In this document: one piece after another, positions 15,952-25,300 of the stretch
How the letters are laid out: each line of letters starts with the position of its first letter
Numbering within the stretch: the first letter of the stretch is position 1
Assembly: GCA_937129345.1 (NCBI GenBank)
Contig: CAKZMZ010000141.1
Coordinates: 1-33,223 of the forward strand
Direction of reading: 5' to 3'
DNA from: an uncultured Thalassovita sp.
GTDB taxonomy: Bacteria > Bacteroidota > Bacteroidia > Cytophagales > Flammeovirgaceae
DNA length: 33,223 nucleotides
Position numbers and translations under genes: made by a program
The notes under the pieces: generated by a model
Database searches by the model: none
Seen by the model: only the letters and a program-made list of their open reading frames with translations
Told to the model about the DNA's origin: nothing

Positions 15952-16875
15952 ATGGAGACAAAGTCTAAGAAAAAGACAGCGATAAGCAATGAAGCTTTAG
16001 AAGATGCGCCCAAGCCTATACATTGGTTAATGCTGGTAGGCCTGTCTTTAGTTTGGGGGAGTTCTTTTATTTTGATCAAGCAAGGCCTAGAAGTCTTTTC
16101 TTTTATGGAAGTGGGCGCCATAAGGGTAGTAAGCGCCTTTTTGGTATTGTTGCCGGTTGCCCTTGCCAACTTTAAGAAAGTACCCAAAGAAAAATGGAAG
16201 TTCATTGTTGCTATGGGAATTTTAGGCAATTTTATACCGGCCTTTTTATTTGCCAAAGCGCAAACTCAATTGCCGAGCTCTATTACAGGGGTTCTAAATG
16301 CTCTGACGCCACTTTTTACTTTTATTGTGGGTATTATCGCTTTTAAGCAGGTAATGAAAACTCGGCAGTTAACAGGGCTCATCATTGCTTTTTTAGGATC
16401 TGCTACTCTAATTTTTGTTAATAGCGAAGGAAAAATAGGGGGCATAAATTACTTTGCTTTTTTTGTAATTGGTGCGGCCATGTGCTATGCCACTAGTACC
16501 AACCTCATTAAAAGGCATCTTACTAGTATAAGGTCTTTGCATCTTACTTCCTTTGCCATTTCTATAGTAGGGCCTTTTGGCGTTTTTATTTTGTACAATT
16601 CTGAATTTACCGATAAGGTATTGTATACAGAGGGGGCATTAAGGGCGCTGTTTTATTTATCGCTTTTAGGTATCTTAGGTACTTCTGTAGCCTTGGTAAT
16701 GTTCAATAAAATGATCCAAAGTACCAGTGCTGTATTTGCCGCTTCGGTAACTTACCTAATCCCAATAGTGGCCATTTCATGGGGCGTTTTCGATGGGGAG
16801 ATATTGATGCCCTTGCATTACATTTGTATCATTACTATTTTAATTGGGGTTTTTATCACAAATCGTAAAAATTAA
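15952..16875 (+). CDS. EamA/DMT-family transporter
   Basis: A 307-residue integral membrane protein with about ten transmembrane helices in two EamA repeats (roughly 24-155 and 165-305). The first helix, MLVGLSLVWGSSFILIKQGL-like, carries the typical WGSSF motif, and a second-repeat segment SVTYLIPIVAISWGVFDGE is also typical. The N-terminus is charged and cytoplasmic. Drug/metabolite transporters of this type export amino acids or other small metabolites; the substrate cannot be told. The gene follows the DUF2256 gene with no gap, and its stop codon overlaps the nuoA start (TAATG at 16873-16877), giving a three-gene operon. Confidence 0.92.
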   Translation: METKSKKKTAISNEALEDAPKPIHWLMLVGLSLVWGSSFILIKQGLEVFSFMEVGAIRVVSAFLVLLPVALANFKKVPKEKWKFIVAMGILGNFIPAFLFAKAQTQLPSSITGVLNALTPLFTFIVGIIAFKQVMKTRQLTGLIIAFLGSATLIFVNSEGKIGGINYFAFFVIGAAMCYATSTNLIKRHLTSIRSLHLTSFAISIVGPFGVFILYNSEFTDKVLYTEGALRALFYLSLLGILGTSVALVMFNKMIQSTSAVFAASVTYLIPIVAISWGVFDGEILMPLHYICIITILIGVFITNRKN

Positions 16876-17339
16876 TGCTATCTGATTTTGGTTATATTTT
16901 ACTTTTCATTTTAGGTGGACTGATGTTTTTCAGCATTAGTATGTTCGTGGCTTTTCTGATACGGCCGCAACGCCCAAATGAAGAAAAGCAAACTACTTAT
17001 GAGTGTGGCGAGGATCCTGTAGGAAATGCTTGGGGCAGGTTTAATGTGCGTTTTTATGTAATAGCTTTGATTTTTATTTTGTTTGATGTAGAAATCGCTT
17101 TTATGTTTCCTTGGGCTGTAATATTTGCCGATAATCAGTTAGTACAAGAGACTCAGGGTACTTGGTTGTGGTTTGTTTTCGGTGAGATGCTTCTCTTTAT
17201 ATCGATTTTATTGATCGGACTCATTTATGCATGGCAAAAAGGCTTTCTAAATTGGGATAAGCCCATAGCAAAAGTGCCCGATTTTAAATCAAAAGTGCCT
17301 AATGATTTGTACGAAAAGTTAAACAAAGAATACAGCTAA
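16875..17339 (+). CDS. nuoA: NADH-quinone oxidoreductase subunit A
   Basis: The 154-residue protein is the small membrane subunit of respiratory complex I (NuoA/ND3) with three transmembrane helices at about 5-28, 60-83 and 96-118. The conserved loop YECGEDPVGNAWGRFNVRFY (41-60) carries the Cys of the ND3 loop. The second helix has the invariant acidic residues in LFDVEIAFMFPWAV. A hydrophilic C-terminal tail of about 30 residues follows. It is normally the first gene of a nuoA-N cluster. Here nuoB is not downstream: a convergent gene overlaps its stop by 4 bases. It shares an operon with a DUF2256 protein and an EamA transporter instead. Confidence 0.94.
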   Translation: MLSDFGYILLFILGGLMFFSISMFVAFLIRPQRPNEEKQTTYECGEDPVGNAWGRFNVRFYVIALIFILFDVEIAFMFPWAVIFADNQLVQETQGTWLWFVFGEMLLFISILLIGLIYAWQKGFLNWDKPIAKVPDFKSKVPNDLYEKLNKEYS

Positions 17340-18079
17340 TTTAGATAAGAGTCCAATTCAGAAAAGGGGTCGCTCTCAGGAAAAAGTGCTCGAACGGTTT
17401 TGCCCGCTCTAATATTTTTGAGTTCAAGCCCTATAATGCCTTTATGACTCTGTGCTATTTTTGCTCCGGTGCTCAATGTTTGCCAATCTTCCCAAGAAAA
17501 TTTTACTCCACCAACTGGTATGATCGACACCCACATTTTGCAGTAAACTGGCAAGTGATTTTCATCTAACCCCCAAAGGTATTTGTCGCCTGGTGTTACG
17601 CCACCACCATGGTATAAAACTAGCAAAGCTTGCTCTCCGTTTTCAAGCTCAACCAATTGCCTTTCGGTCCCGCCGTCTCTTATTTTAGCGGGCGCATTTA
17701 GCCAAAATGAGTCGTTTGCCCAGTATTCCCAAGCGGTTTGTATCAAATCGCTCGCTTCACTACTTGAAACTTGTTCTCCATTTTTGTAGGCCAAACCCTT
17801 TAAGCTGTCTATCTGGAACACTACTGTATAATCATCCCATTGCACTCTAGCAAAGTGTCTTTTTTTATCCCAAGTATGCAGGTGCCCACCGGGAAATTCC
17901 CAAGCAATTATTTCGGTATTTTGCCAATCATCATAATTTATGGCATTGAGCATTTTATCGGCGAGCAATTCTGCTTCTTTTCCTTTTTTGCCTTGAGGTA
18001 CGGGCTCATCTACTATAAAGAAAAAGACAAGACCTACAGTTATGAGTATGATAATAGTTAAAAGTATTTTCTTTATCAT
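17336..18079 (-). CDS. Membrane-anchored protein of unknown function
   Basis: The 247-residue protein has one N-terminal hydrophobic segment (about 4-23, MIKKILLTIIILITVGLVFF), likely an uncleaved signal anchor, with the rest in the periplasm. The body is rich in Trp and acidic residues. It has a segment WEFPGGHLHTWDKKRHFARV followed by VQWDDYTVVFQID, and a glycine stretch LYHGGGVTPGDKYLWGLDENHLP; I do not recognise a catalytic motif. This type of beta-rich exported protein is frequent in Bacteroidota and unassigned. Its stop overlaps that of nuoA by 4 bases with no terminator between them. It shares a 143-base divergent gap with the MerR gene, so it may be that regulator's target (inference from position only). 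Confidence 0.75.
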   Translation of the reverse strand: MIKKILLTIIILITVGLVFFFIVDEPVPQGKKGKEAELLADKMLNAINYDDWQNTEIIAWEFPGGHLHTWDKKRHFARVQWDDYTVVFQIDSLKGLAYKNGEQVSSSEASDLIQTAWEYWANDSFWLNAPAKIRDGGTERQLVELENGEQALLVLYHGGGVTPGDKYLWGLDENHLPVYCKMWVSIIPVGGVKFSWEDWQTLSTGAKIAQSHKGIIGLELKNIRAGKTVRALFPESDPFSELDSYLN

Positions 18080-18125
18080 TGTGCTTTTATGTTTTTGCGT
18101 TTAGGGCATTTTAAACAATTCAAGT

Positions 18126-18166
18126 TTGTATATGTTGTTATTGTAAGACATAACTCTTATATACAA
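18126..18166. promoter_or_regulatory. Inverted repeat in the divergent MerR upstream region (candidate operator)
   Basis: TTGTATAT (18126-18133) and ATATACAA (18159-18166) form an 8-bp inverted repeat with 25 bases between, in the gap shared by the MerR gene and the divergent anchored protein. MerR/CarH proteins bind AT-rich repeats that overlap their own promoters, so it is a plausible operator. No TAnnTTTG element was found here. Confidence 0.3.
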
Positions 18167-18222
18167 GTGTCGTAGTGCACTTTTATATTTACCTTATATT
18201 TATTTCACTAAAGTATTAAGAT

Positions 18223-19131
18223 TTGAGCACCTATTCAATTAGAGATTTGGAGCACTTAACAGGTATCAAGGCCCATACCATTAGGATATGGGAGCAGAGA
18301 TACCATATCATTAAGCCCAAGCGTACAGACACCAACATCAGATATTACGATTCTGATGATTTGAAGCTTATGCTCAATATATCCTTGCTCAATAATAATG
18401 GATATAAAATATCTAAGATTGCGAAGATGAGCAAAGAAGAACTTTATGAAAAAGTGCTTCAAACAATCAATAAAAACAATAATTATTCTGACCAAATAAG
18501 CGGTTTAACGGTAGCGATGATTGACCTCAACGAGGAACAGTTCGAAAAAATCATGGCGACCAATATATTGCAATTAGGATTTGAAAATACAATGCTTAAT
18601 ATTGTTTTTCCTTTCCTTACCAGAATTGGTTTCTTGTGGCAAATAGATTCTATTAATCCGGCACAAGAGCACTTTATTACCAACCTTATTAGACAAAAAT
18701 TAATTGTTGCTATTGATGGGCAATACAATAATTACCAAAACCCTAATAAGAAAAAATATATGTTGTTCTTGCCAGATGGTGAGCTACACGAGATAAGCTT
18801 ATTGTTTTCTGCTTATCTAATAAAAGCAAGGGGTAACCATATCATTTATTTGGGTCAAAGTATGCCAATTGAAGATGTGGCTGAAGCTTACAAGATACAC
18901 AAGCCTGACTACTTGCTTACCATCATCACCTCTGTGCCTGAAGCAGAATACATACAAGCCTATGTTGATACATTGGGAGAGACTTTTGATGAATCAGAGG
19001 TATTGTTATCGGGTTATCAAGTTGTTGGTCAGGATTTGGCCACTTCAGAGAATGTACATATCATAACTCACTTTAAATATCTGATTGAGTTTGTTGATAA
19101 CAACACAGTAGCAGTAGAAAAAAACTATTGA
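18223..19131 (+). CDS. MerR-family regulator with B12-binding domain, CarH/LitR-like
   Basis: The 302-residue protein joins a MerR winged-helix domain (1-72; YSIRDLEHLTGIKAHTIRIW, then NIRYYDSDDLK) to a cobalamin-binding module. The four-helix cap carries W139-x9-E149-H150, the upper-ligand motif of CarH photoreceptors. The Rossmann domain has E187-L-H189 (the lower-ligand E-x-H; the usual following Gly is S192), the YLGQSMPIEDV block and LLSGYQVVGQ. CarH binds adenosylcobalamin, tetramerises on DNA in the dark and dissociates when light breaks the Co-C bond. Light or B12 sensing is therefore likely. The start must be TTG at 18223 because an in-frame TAA is two codons upstream. Carotenoid genes, the usual neighbours, are absent from the window. 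Confidence 0.88.
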   Translation: MSTYSIRDLEHLTGIKAHTIRIWEQRYHIIKPKRTDTNIRYYDSDDLKLMLNISLLNNNGYKISKIAKMSKEELYEKVLQTINKNNNYSDQISGLTVAMIDLNEEQFEKIMATNILQLGFENTMLNIVFPFLTRIGFLWQIDSINPAQEHFITNLIRQKLIVAIDGQYNNYQNPNKKKYMLFLPDGELHEISLLFSAYLIKARGNHIIYLGQSMPIEDVAEAYKIHKPDYLLTIITSVPEAEYIQAYVDTLGETFDESEVLLSGYQVVGQDLATSENVHIITHFKYLIEFVDNNTVAVEKNY

Positions 19132-19148
19132 TTGGTTTATAGATAACA

Positions 19149-19192
19149 AAAAAAGCAAGGGCTGGATTGAGAAATTCAGCCCTTGCTTTTTT
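19149..19192. terminator. Bidirectional terminator between the MerR gene and rseP
   Basis: AAAAAAGCAAGGGCTG (19149-19164) pairs perfectly with CAGCCCTTGCTTTTTT (19177-19192), a 16-bp stem with a 12-base loop. A and T tracts suit both strands. It lies 17 bases after the MerR stop and 15 bases from the rseP stop. Confidence 0.92.
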
Positions 19193-19206
19193 GTGCTACG
19201 TATTTT

Positions 19207-20529
19207 TTACGGTTGGAACAATTTGTAAATATCATTACCAAAGGCAAAGACCATAAGGCAAAGCAGCAATACCATTCCTACTTTTTGAGAGGCTTCTAAA
19301 AAACTATCAGAAGGTGGCCTGCCAGAAACTATCTCATAGGTTAAAAATACAACGTGACCGCCGTCTAACGCAGGTATGGGCAGTAAATTCATAAAGGCCA
19401 ATACCATGGAGAGCATGCCGGTTATGGTCCAGAATTTCACCCAATCCCAAGTGCCTCCAAAAAACTTGGCAATGCCTATAGGGCCACTGAGTGACTTACT
19501 AGGTGATACTTCACCTTTAAAAATTTTATTAAAGGCTTTCAGCTGTACAATTATTACAGAAAAAGCATCAATAGTACCTCTTGGTATAGACTCTGCAAAT
19601 GTATATTCTTTGGTAGAAGGTTCTAATAATGATTTTGGGTAAAACCCGACTTTACCCTCTTCGCTAACAAAGACTTCTAGTTCTCTTTGTTCGCCATTTT
19701 TGCCTTTCACCAGCATGCTAACATCTTTACCTGCTTTATCTTGGAGCACACTTGAAAACTCATGAAAATATTCTATTTCCGTATCGTTTACTTTCAAGAT
19801 CTGATCTCCTGCCTTTAATCCACCAGAAGAAGCCGGAGAGTTGGCCATAACGCTATCCACCACGAAAGGCTCTCTAAAACCAATGAAATTTCTGTTGGCT
19901 TCGTTATCGCTGAGGCGTTCGATAAAATTGGTTGGTATCTCGATATCGAGCAACCTGCCTTCGCGTTCAACAGTGTAGTAACTTCCGCTCTCTAATAAAA
20001 AGTTAGGGTTTCTGATATCATTTGAGTTATCGAAGTCCTGCCCGTTTATTTTAACGATTTTATCCCCGTCTTTAAGCCCGATTTCCTCTCCTAGTTCATT
20101 TACGTAAATGCCATACTTGTTTACTTCTTTAATGGAATAATAAGATTCTCCCAAAAGATAGACTAAGAAAATAAATACGATAATGCCGGTTACTACATTT
20201 ACTATAATGCCACCGAGCATGACAATAAGTCGTTGCCAAGCTGGTTTTGATCTAAACTCCCAAGGTTTGGGTTCAGATTTCATTTGATCGCTATCGAGTG
20301 ACTCATCGATCATACCTGAGATTTTTACAAATCCTCCTAAGGGCAAAGCTCCTAAGGAGTATTCTGTTTCGCCCATTTTCACACCAAAAAGCTTAGGAGG
20401 AAAACCAATAGAGTATTTTTCCACGCGCATTCCAAAAACTTTTGCTGCAATGAGGTGCCCTAACTCATGCAGGCCTACTAAAATAGATAAGCCTAAGAGT
20501 AGTTGCGCTGTCATTATCAGTCCTTCCAT
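19207..20529 (-). CDS. rseP: RIP site-2 metalloprotease RseP
   Basis: A 440-residue intramembrane zinc metalloprotease. The HELGH site is at 21-25 in the first helix, with the LPLGGFVKISGMIDE block near 61-75. Two periplasmic PDZ domains follow (about 130-205 and 210-290; AGDQILKVNDTEI). The second metal motif NLLPIPALDGGHVVF, with its LDG aspartate, is near 383-397, and a final helix ends the protein. S2P proteases cut anti-sigma factors and remnant signal peptides inside the membrane. It lies 109 bases after dxr on the same strand, a pairing widely conserved in bacteria. The start could be ATG 20529 or the ATG five codons later (MTAQLLLG). Confidence 0.95.
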   Translation of the reverse strand: MEGLIMTAQLLLGLSILVGLHELGHLIAAKVFGMRVEKYSIGFPPKLFGVKMGETEYSLGALPLGGFVKISGMIDESLDSDQMKSEPKPWEFRSKPAWQRLIVMLGGIIVNVVTGIIVFIFLVYLLGESYYSIKEVNKYGIYVNELGEEIGLKDGDKIVKINGQDFDNSNDIRNPNFLLESGSYYTVEREGRLLDIEIPTNFIERLSDNEANRNFIGFREPFVVDSVMANSPASSGGLKAGDQILKVNDTEIEYFHEFSSVLQDKAGKDVSMLVKGKNGEQRELEVFVSEEGKVGFYPKSLLEPSTKEYTFAESIPRGTIDAFSVIIVQLKAFNKIFKGEVSPSKSLSGPIGIAKFFGGTWDWVKFWTITGMLSMVLAFMNLLPIPALDGGHVVFLTYEIVSGRPPSDSFLEASQKVGMVLLLCLMVFAFGNDIYKLFQP

Positions 20530-20638
20530 GCAAGATTTTTTTATTATAAAAATTGTGTTGCTCGAATTGTAAATTTACAATTATCTGCCCTTTTTAACAG
20601 GCATACAATGGTTTTAGTTTGTGTTTACTGCCCAACAA

Positions 20639-21793
20639 TTACAGATTTATCTCAGCTGCCTTTTTTCTTATTTTTTCATCGGTGCGTATATAATCCTCTA
20701 AAACAGGATTTTTTACGAAGTCTATGAGTTCTAGGCACTTTTCGTTAAGTTGAGCGATTTGTAGAAATTTAATTTCATCGTTGAGAAAGCGTTGCACTGC
20801 CACTTCATTAGCGGCATTTAGAGCGCATGGTAAATTTCCGCCTGCTTTTAAAGTTTCAAAGGCCAGTTTTAAATTGCTAAACGTTTCTGTATCAGGTTTT
20901 TCAAAAGTTAGGCTCGGATAGTTAGAAAAGTCGAAACGCTCAAAAGAAGTGGGGACTCTGCTCGGGTAGCCAAGGGCAAAAACAATGGGTAGTTTCATAT
21001 CGGGTAAGCCCATTTGTGCTTTAATGCTGCCATCTTCAAACTGTACCATAGAGTGTATGATAGATTGTGGGTGCACGATAACGTCTATCTGCTCAGGTTT
21101 GAGGTCGAAAAGCCACTTGGCCTCTATAACCTCTAAGCCTTTGTTCATGAGCGAGGCCGAATCTATGGTTATTTTCGCGCCCATATCCCAATTGGGATGT
21201 TTTAAAGCTTGCTCTTTGGTAGCATCTTTTAAAATTTTTTTGTCCTTGCCCCTAAAAGGCCCACCTGAGGCAGTCAATATTATTTTTTCTATCGGGTTCT
21301 GTTCCTCGCCGAGTAAGCATTGGTAAATGGCAGAATGCTCAGAGTCTACAGGATGGATATGTACTTGGTTTTCTTTTGCGAGTTGCATTACTAAATTGCC
21401 TGCTACAACCAAGGTTTCTTTGTTGGCAAGAGCAATGTCTTTCTTGGCCTTTATGGCCGCAATGGTTGGCTTTAAGCCTGCATAACCCACAAGTGCAGTT
21501 AAAACAATGTCAATTTCGGAGAGGGTGACCGCATCGTTAAGTGCTTCGTTACCTTGAGCTACTGTAATATCTTTGCCTGAGAGTCCTGATTTAAGTGTGC
21601 TGTATTTTTCTTTATTACCTATTACCACCATCTTAGGACTAAACTCCAAACTTTGCGATACAAGCAATTCTACATTGTTTTGAGCGGTTAAAACACTTAC
21701 CTCAAAAAGATGTGGATTTTCTCTGATCACATCTAGCGCTTGTGTTCCTATTGATCCGGTAGCACCTAATATGGCTACTTTCTTTTTTCTCAT
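20639..21793 (-). CDS. dxr: 1-deoxy-D-xylulose-5-phosphate reductoisomerase
   Basis: The enzyme makes 2-C-methyl-D-erythritol 4-phosphate with NADPH, the committed step of the MEP isoprenoid pathway. The N-terminal NADPH motif is KKKVAILGATGSIGTQ. The metal-binding PVDSEHSAIYQCL and catalytic ASGGPFRG, PNWDMGAKITIDSASLMNKG and EAKWLF blocks are all present. I chose the ATG at 21793 (MRKKKVAIL, 384 residues) over the one at 21850. The extra 19 residues (MLANNTIASIV...) are not part of the family, and a -7 element at 21848-21855 would put the transcript start downstream of 21850. Its partner rseP follows. The enzyme is the target of fosmidomycin. Confidence 0.95.
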   Translation of the reverse strand: MRKKKVAILGATGSIGTQALDVIRENPHLFEVSVLTAQNNVELLVSQSLEFSPKMVVIGNKEKYSTLKSGLSGKDITVAQGNEALNDAVTLSEIDIVLTALVGYAGLKPTIAAIKAKKDIALANKETLVVAGNLVMQLAKENQVHIHPVDSEHSAIYQCLLGEEQNPIEKIILTASGGPFRGKDKKILKDATKEQALKHPNWDMGAKITIDSASLMNKGLEVIEAKWLFDLKPEQIDVIVHPQSIIHSMVQFEDGSIKAQMGLPDMKLPIVFALGYPSRVPTSFERFDFSNYPSLTFEKPDTETFSNLKLAFETLKAGGNLPCALNAANEVAVQRFLNDEIKFLQIAQLNEKCLELIDFVKNPVLEDYIRTDEKIRKKAAEINL

Positions 21794-21847
21794 AGTTGAT
21801 GGTTTCGGGTTATGCTTAACTATTGAAGCAATCGTGTTGTTTGCTAA

Positions 21848-21855
21848 CAAATATA
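21848..21855 (-). promoter_or_regulatory. -7 element upstream of dxr (candidate)
   Basis: On the minus strand TATATTTG fits the TAnnTTTG consensus exactly and lies 54 bases before the chosen dxr ATG at 21793. I see no TTG at the usual -33 distance, so the promoter call is tentative. It argues against the upstream ATG at 21850. Confidence 0.4.
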
Positions 21856-22006
21856 CTGGTTAACTGTAAAAATCATTCGTTTGGACCGTTTCCATTGCTA
21901 AAATGTATAAGTATCCAAAAGTAATCACCACTATTCTTTTCTCTTAAAAATCAGATTTTATTTAATTTTAACCTGCAATTTAAACACCTTAAGCATTCAA
22001 ATTTCT

Positions 22007-22045
22007 AAGCGGCTTCTCCAAGCGGCTTCTCCAAGCGGCTTCTCC
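22007..22045. repeat. Three perfect tandem copies of a 13-bp unit
   Basis: AAGCGGCTTCTCC is repeated exactly at 22007-22019, 22020-22032 and 22033-22045. It is markedly GC-rich for the AT-rich 482-base gap (21851-22332) between dxr and the PorE-like gene. A further inverted repeat, GAATGGATT (22132-22140) with AATCCATTC (22181-22189), lies nearby. Otherwise this gap holds nothing I can support as a gene. Perfect identity suggests recent slippage, so the copy number may vary. Confidence 0.9.
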
Positions 22046-22332
22046 TATAAAAAAATAAATTATCGGTTGTGTTATCCTGATGCAATAAACTACTGAAAAA
22101 TTATGGTCTCTTAAACAGATTAATTCCTTGGGAATGGATTTTTTTACGGAAGAAATTTTTATATTGAGCGAATCTAAAGTAATCCATTCTTTTACTAGCA
22201 AGAAAAGCGTTTGTGAGCTTTTGAGAAGCCCATAAAGTAATAAGTTTTATGTGTTGATTTTTTAAATAACTAAGACACTTGGGTTTCTTGCATTTATTGA
22301 CCCTTTATTAAAGCTATTTTTATCCTGAAGCA

Positions 22333-25300
22333 ATGAACTTGAAAAAAATATTTTTCTTTCTAGCATTAAGTTTTGCTGCATTTGGAGCTATTGCGCAAAA
22401 AGATGCCTCCTCATTACTCAAAAAAGCAGATTCACTATGGAACGTGGGTGAACACAGCGCAGCTTTGAAAGTATACAAAAAAGCGTATAAGACGGCGCCC
22501 AAAACCGAAAAAAATGAGGCAAAATCCAAATTTGACGAAGCTTATCTTAATTACGCCAACTTACTTTTGGCGCAAGAAAGGCTTGCCCCTTCTAAATCTG
22601 ACCGAAATTTTCAAATATCTACTATTTACTACAAAAAGTATCTGAAGAGCATTTTTAAAGATAAGAATAGTAAAGCCTATCAAGATTCTTTAGCGCGCTT
22701 TCAGGAAATTATTGCAGATGCTTATTTTGCCTCAGAGCAATACCAAGCAGCAGGCAGGACCTACAAAAAAATACTCAAACAACTCAATAAAGCCGATACA
22801 GATTCTGAAATTAAGTCAGAAATTGCTCTTCAGTTGGCCCAATGCTATGTAGAATTGAAAAATTATCCGAAAGCGGGGAAAACATATGCGCAAGCTTATG
22901 GAGATATTGCCTTGAGTCATAAAGCGGAAGAACTGTATTGTAAAGGATATTATTCTGAAGCCGCTAGGCTTTTGAGTTATTTGAGAAGTGGGGCTGAGGG
23001 TGAGGATAGGGATTTGCATACAAGGCTGATAGCAAGGGCCTATTTTAAAGCAGGTAGTAACGAAAATGCGCTTTATTGGTACAAGCAGTATTTTAATGCA
23101 AACGATTCATTGAGTAAGAACACCACCATTTATATTGATCAAAATTGTGAGAGTTGCGGACAATTGCTTAAAAATGAGAGGTATTTTTTTAGCATGCTCA
23201 AAGAAAAAGGGCAATTAGATATAGACCGTTTTTATTACGCACAAGTAAAGCTCAATCTTTCAGGTAAACTGATTGAGGCAAGCCGATTGATCAACAACAC
23301 TACAATTGTTTATCAAGGTTGCGAAGAAGAAGAGCCTTGTTTGTCTTTTGAAAAGACGTACCATCTTAGCAAACTCACATCTTTAGGCATCAATACCAGT
23401 ACTTCTTCAGAATACAGTCCTATGTATTTTGAGAATGATACGCTTATTTTTGCCTCAGATAGAAACCCACAAAAAAACAAAAGAGAAGAAGTAAATGGCG
23501 AGGACAGAAGCACCTTTGATTTGTACCAACAGCGCATGAATAAAAACGATGTATTTGGTTTTCATCCGGGTGTATCGGTAGAACATGCAGATTCTGTATC
23601 GCTCCCAAGCCGTTTTTTCTCGTTTAATAGAGATGTTTACTACAATGAAGGACCTATTGCCTTTTATCCTGGCACTAAAGAAAAGTTTATTTTTACTGGG
23701 AATTATTTTACCAACAGCGATGCACTAAAAGGCAGTAAAGCTTTTGATGCAGACCGTATCAACACACTAAAACTATTTACAGCCGAGTGGTCTTCTAGTG
23801 ATTCTACTTGGAAAGTGACCCCAATCCTTTTTGAAGGTACCCATGACAATTTATTCAATAGTGAGTTGTACAGTGTAGCGCATCCCTCTTTTAATGAAGA
23901 TGGTACTACTTTATATTTTTCTTCTAATGTACCTATGCCAGGCTCAGACGATAAAAGAGGCAGTTATGGCAACTCAGATATATTTAGAAGTACATTTGAT
24001 CCGAATACAGGAAAACTCGGAACGCCCGAAAATTTAGGCAGTACAATCAACTCAGAGGGGAATGAGCTTTTTCCTTACCTGTACACTACGGACGATACCC
24101 AAGAAACAAGGCTTTATTTCTCATCAAATTTTCATGAAGAAGAGGCACAGGGGCAGCTAGATATTTACTACGCAGGGCTTTGCGATGGAATTTTTAGGGC
24201 CAGAGAAAATATGGGCGCGCCAATTAATTCTCCTAAGGACGACTTCGGGATAGTGCTCAACAAGCAAGGAACAGCAGGGTATTTATCATCAGATAGAGAA
24301 GGTAGTGACGATATTTATAAGTTTAGAGAGCTTAAAATATTGATTACCGTTTTTGATAAAGCAATTAATGAAACCGTTTCTGAAGCCAGTATAGATTTTA
24401 TTCCGGAAGTAGGGCAGTTTGATCCTGAAAGAATGCCAGAGGGAGGTACTAAGATTTACAGAAAGTTCGATTTGAACAGCAATTATAAAGTTGCCGTAGA
24501 ACCTGACAGCGAAATTTACTTTATGCCTGACCATAAGGAAATAACCACTTCAATAAATATTTTTGATGAATATGGCATCTACAGAGATACGATTTATTTG
24601 TACAGAAAGCCTAAAGTAAAAATGATCATGATGGCCAATGTAAAAAGTTGGCAGCAGGTATTTGTGGCTTTTGACAAAAATACAGGTACTCTAGGCACAG
24701 AGGATTCTATTAAAGGTACCAGCGATTTTAGCTTACTGTATGAATTTGGCTATGATAAAACCAAAGGCCAGAATTTCTTGCAAAATACAGAAGATGGTAC
24801 CTTTACCTACTTAAGTGCCCCGAAACTCTTCACTTTAAATAATTTAGAAGTTGCTGAAAAGCAGGCAGAACTCAAGCAATTTTTTGTTGGGAATAAAATT
24901 CTGGTGCCAGATTCTGTGCAATCAAACAATGTTGCCATGACAAACCCAATCGTTATCAGGAATATCCGGTATGGTTTTGATTCTGAAAAATTTTCTGAGG
25001 AGGATGCTGAAAATATAGATCCAAACATTCAATTTAGAAGAATGGCTGGAGTATTAAAGGATTACCTGCATCTCAACGCCAAAATAAGTTCGCATACGGA
25101 TGAGTGCCCTCTTGCGCCTTATGAATATAATAACATGGAACTTTCTGGTAAGAGAAATAACTCAGCTGTGGAAGGACTGCTTAAGTATTATACCGGCATG
25201 GATACCACTAGATTGGTTAAATGCAATTACGATGGGAGCTATCCTGTAGATAAGTCCCTGAAAAATTATAGTAAAAACTCTAGAGGGCAAAATTGCGCCA

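Noticed and set aside
21794-21850. Upstream ATG of dxr adding 19 residues
   Set aside because: The extra residues are not part of the family, and a -7 element at 21848-21855 would place the transcript start inside or downstream of it.
21989-22201. Minus-strand 70-codon frame across the 13-bp tandem repeats
   Set aside because: The repeat is 13 bp, not a multiple of 3, so its copies read in different frames. There is no recognisable domain or promoter; it cannot be fully excluded but is not supported.
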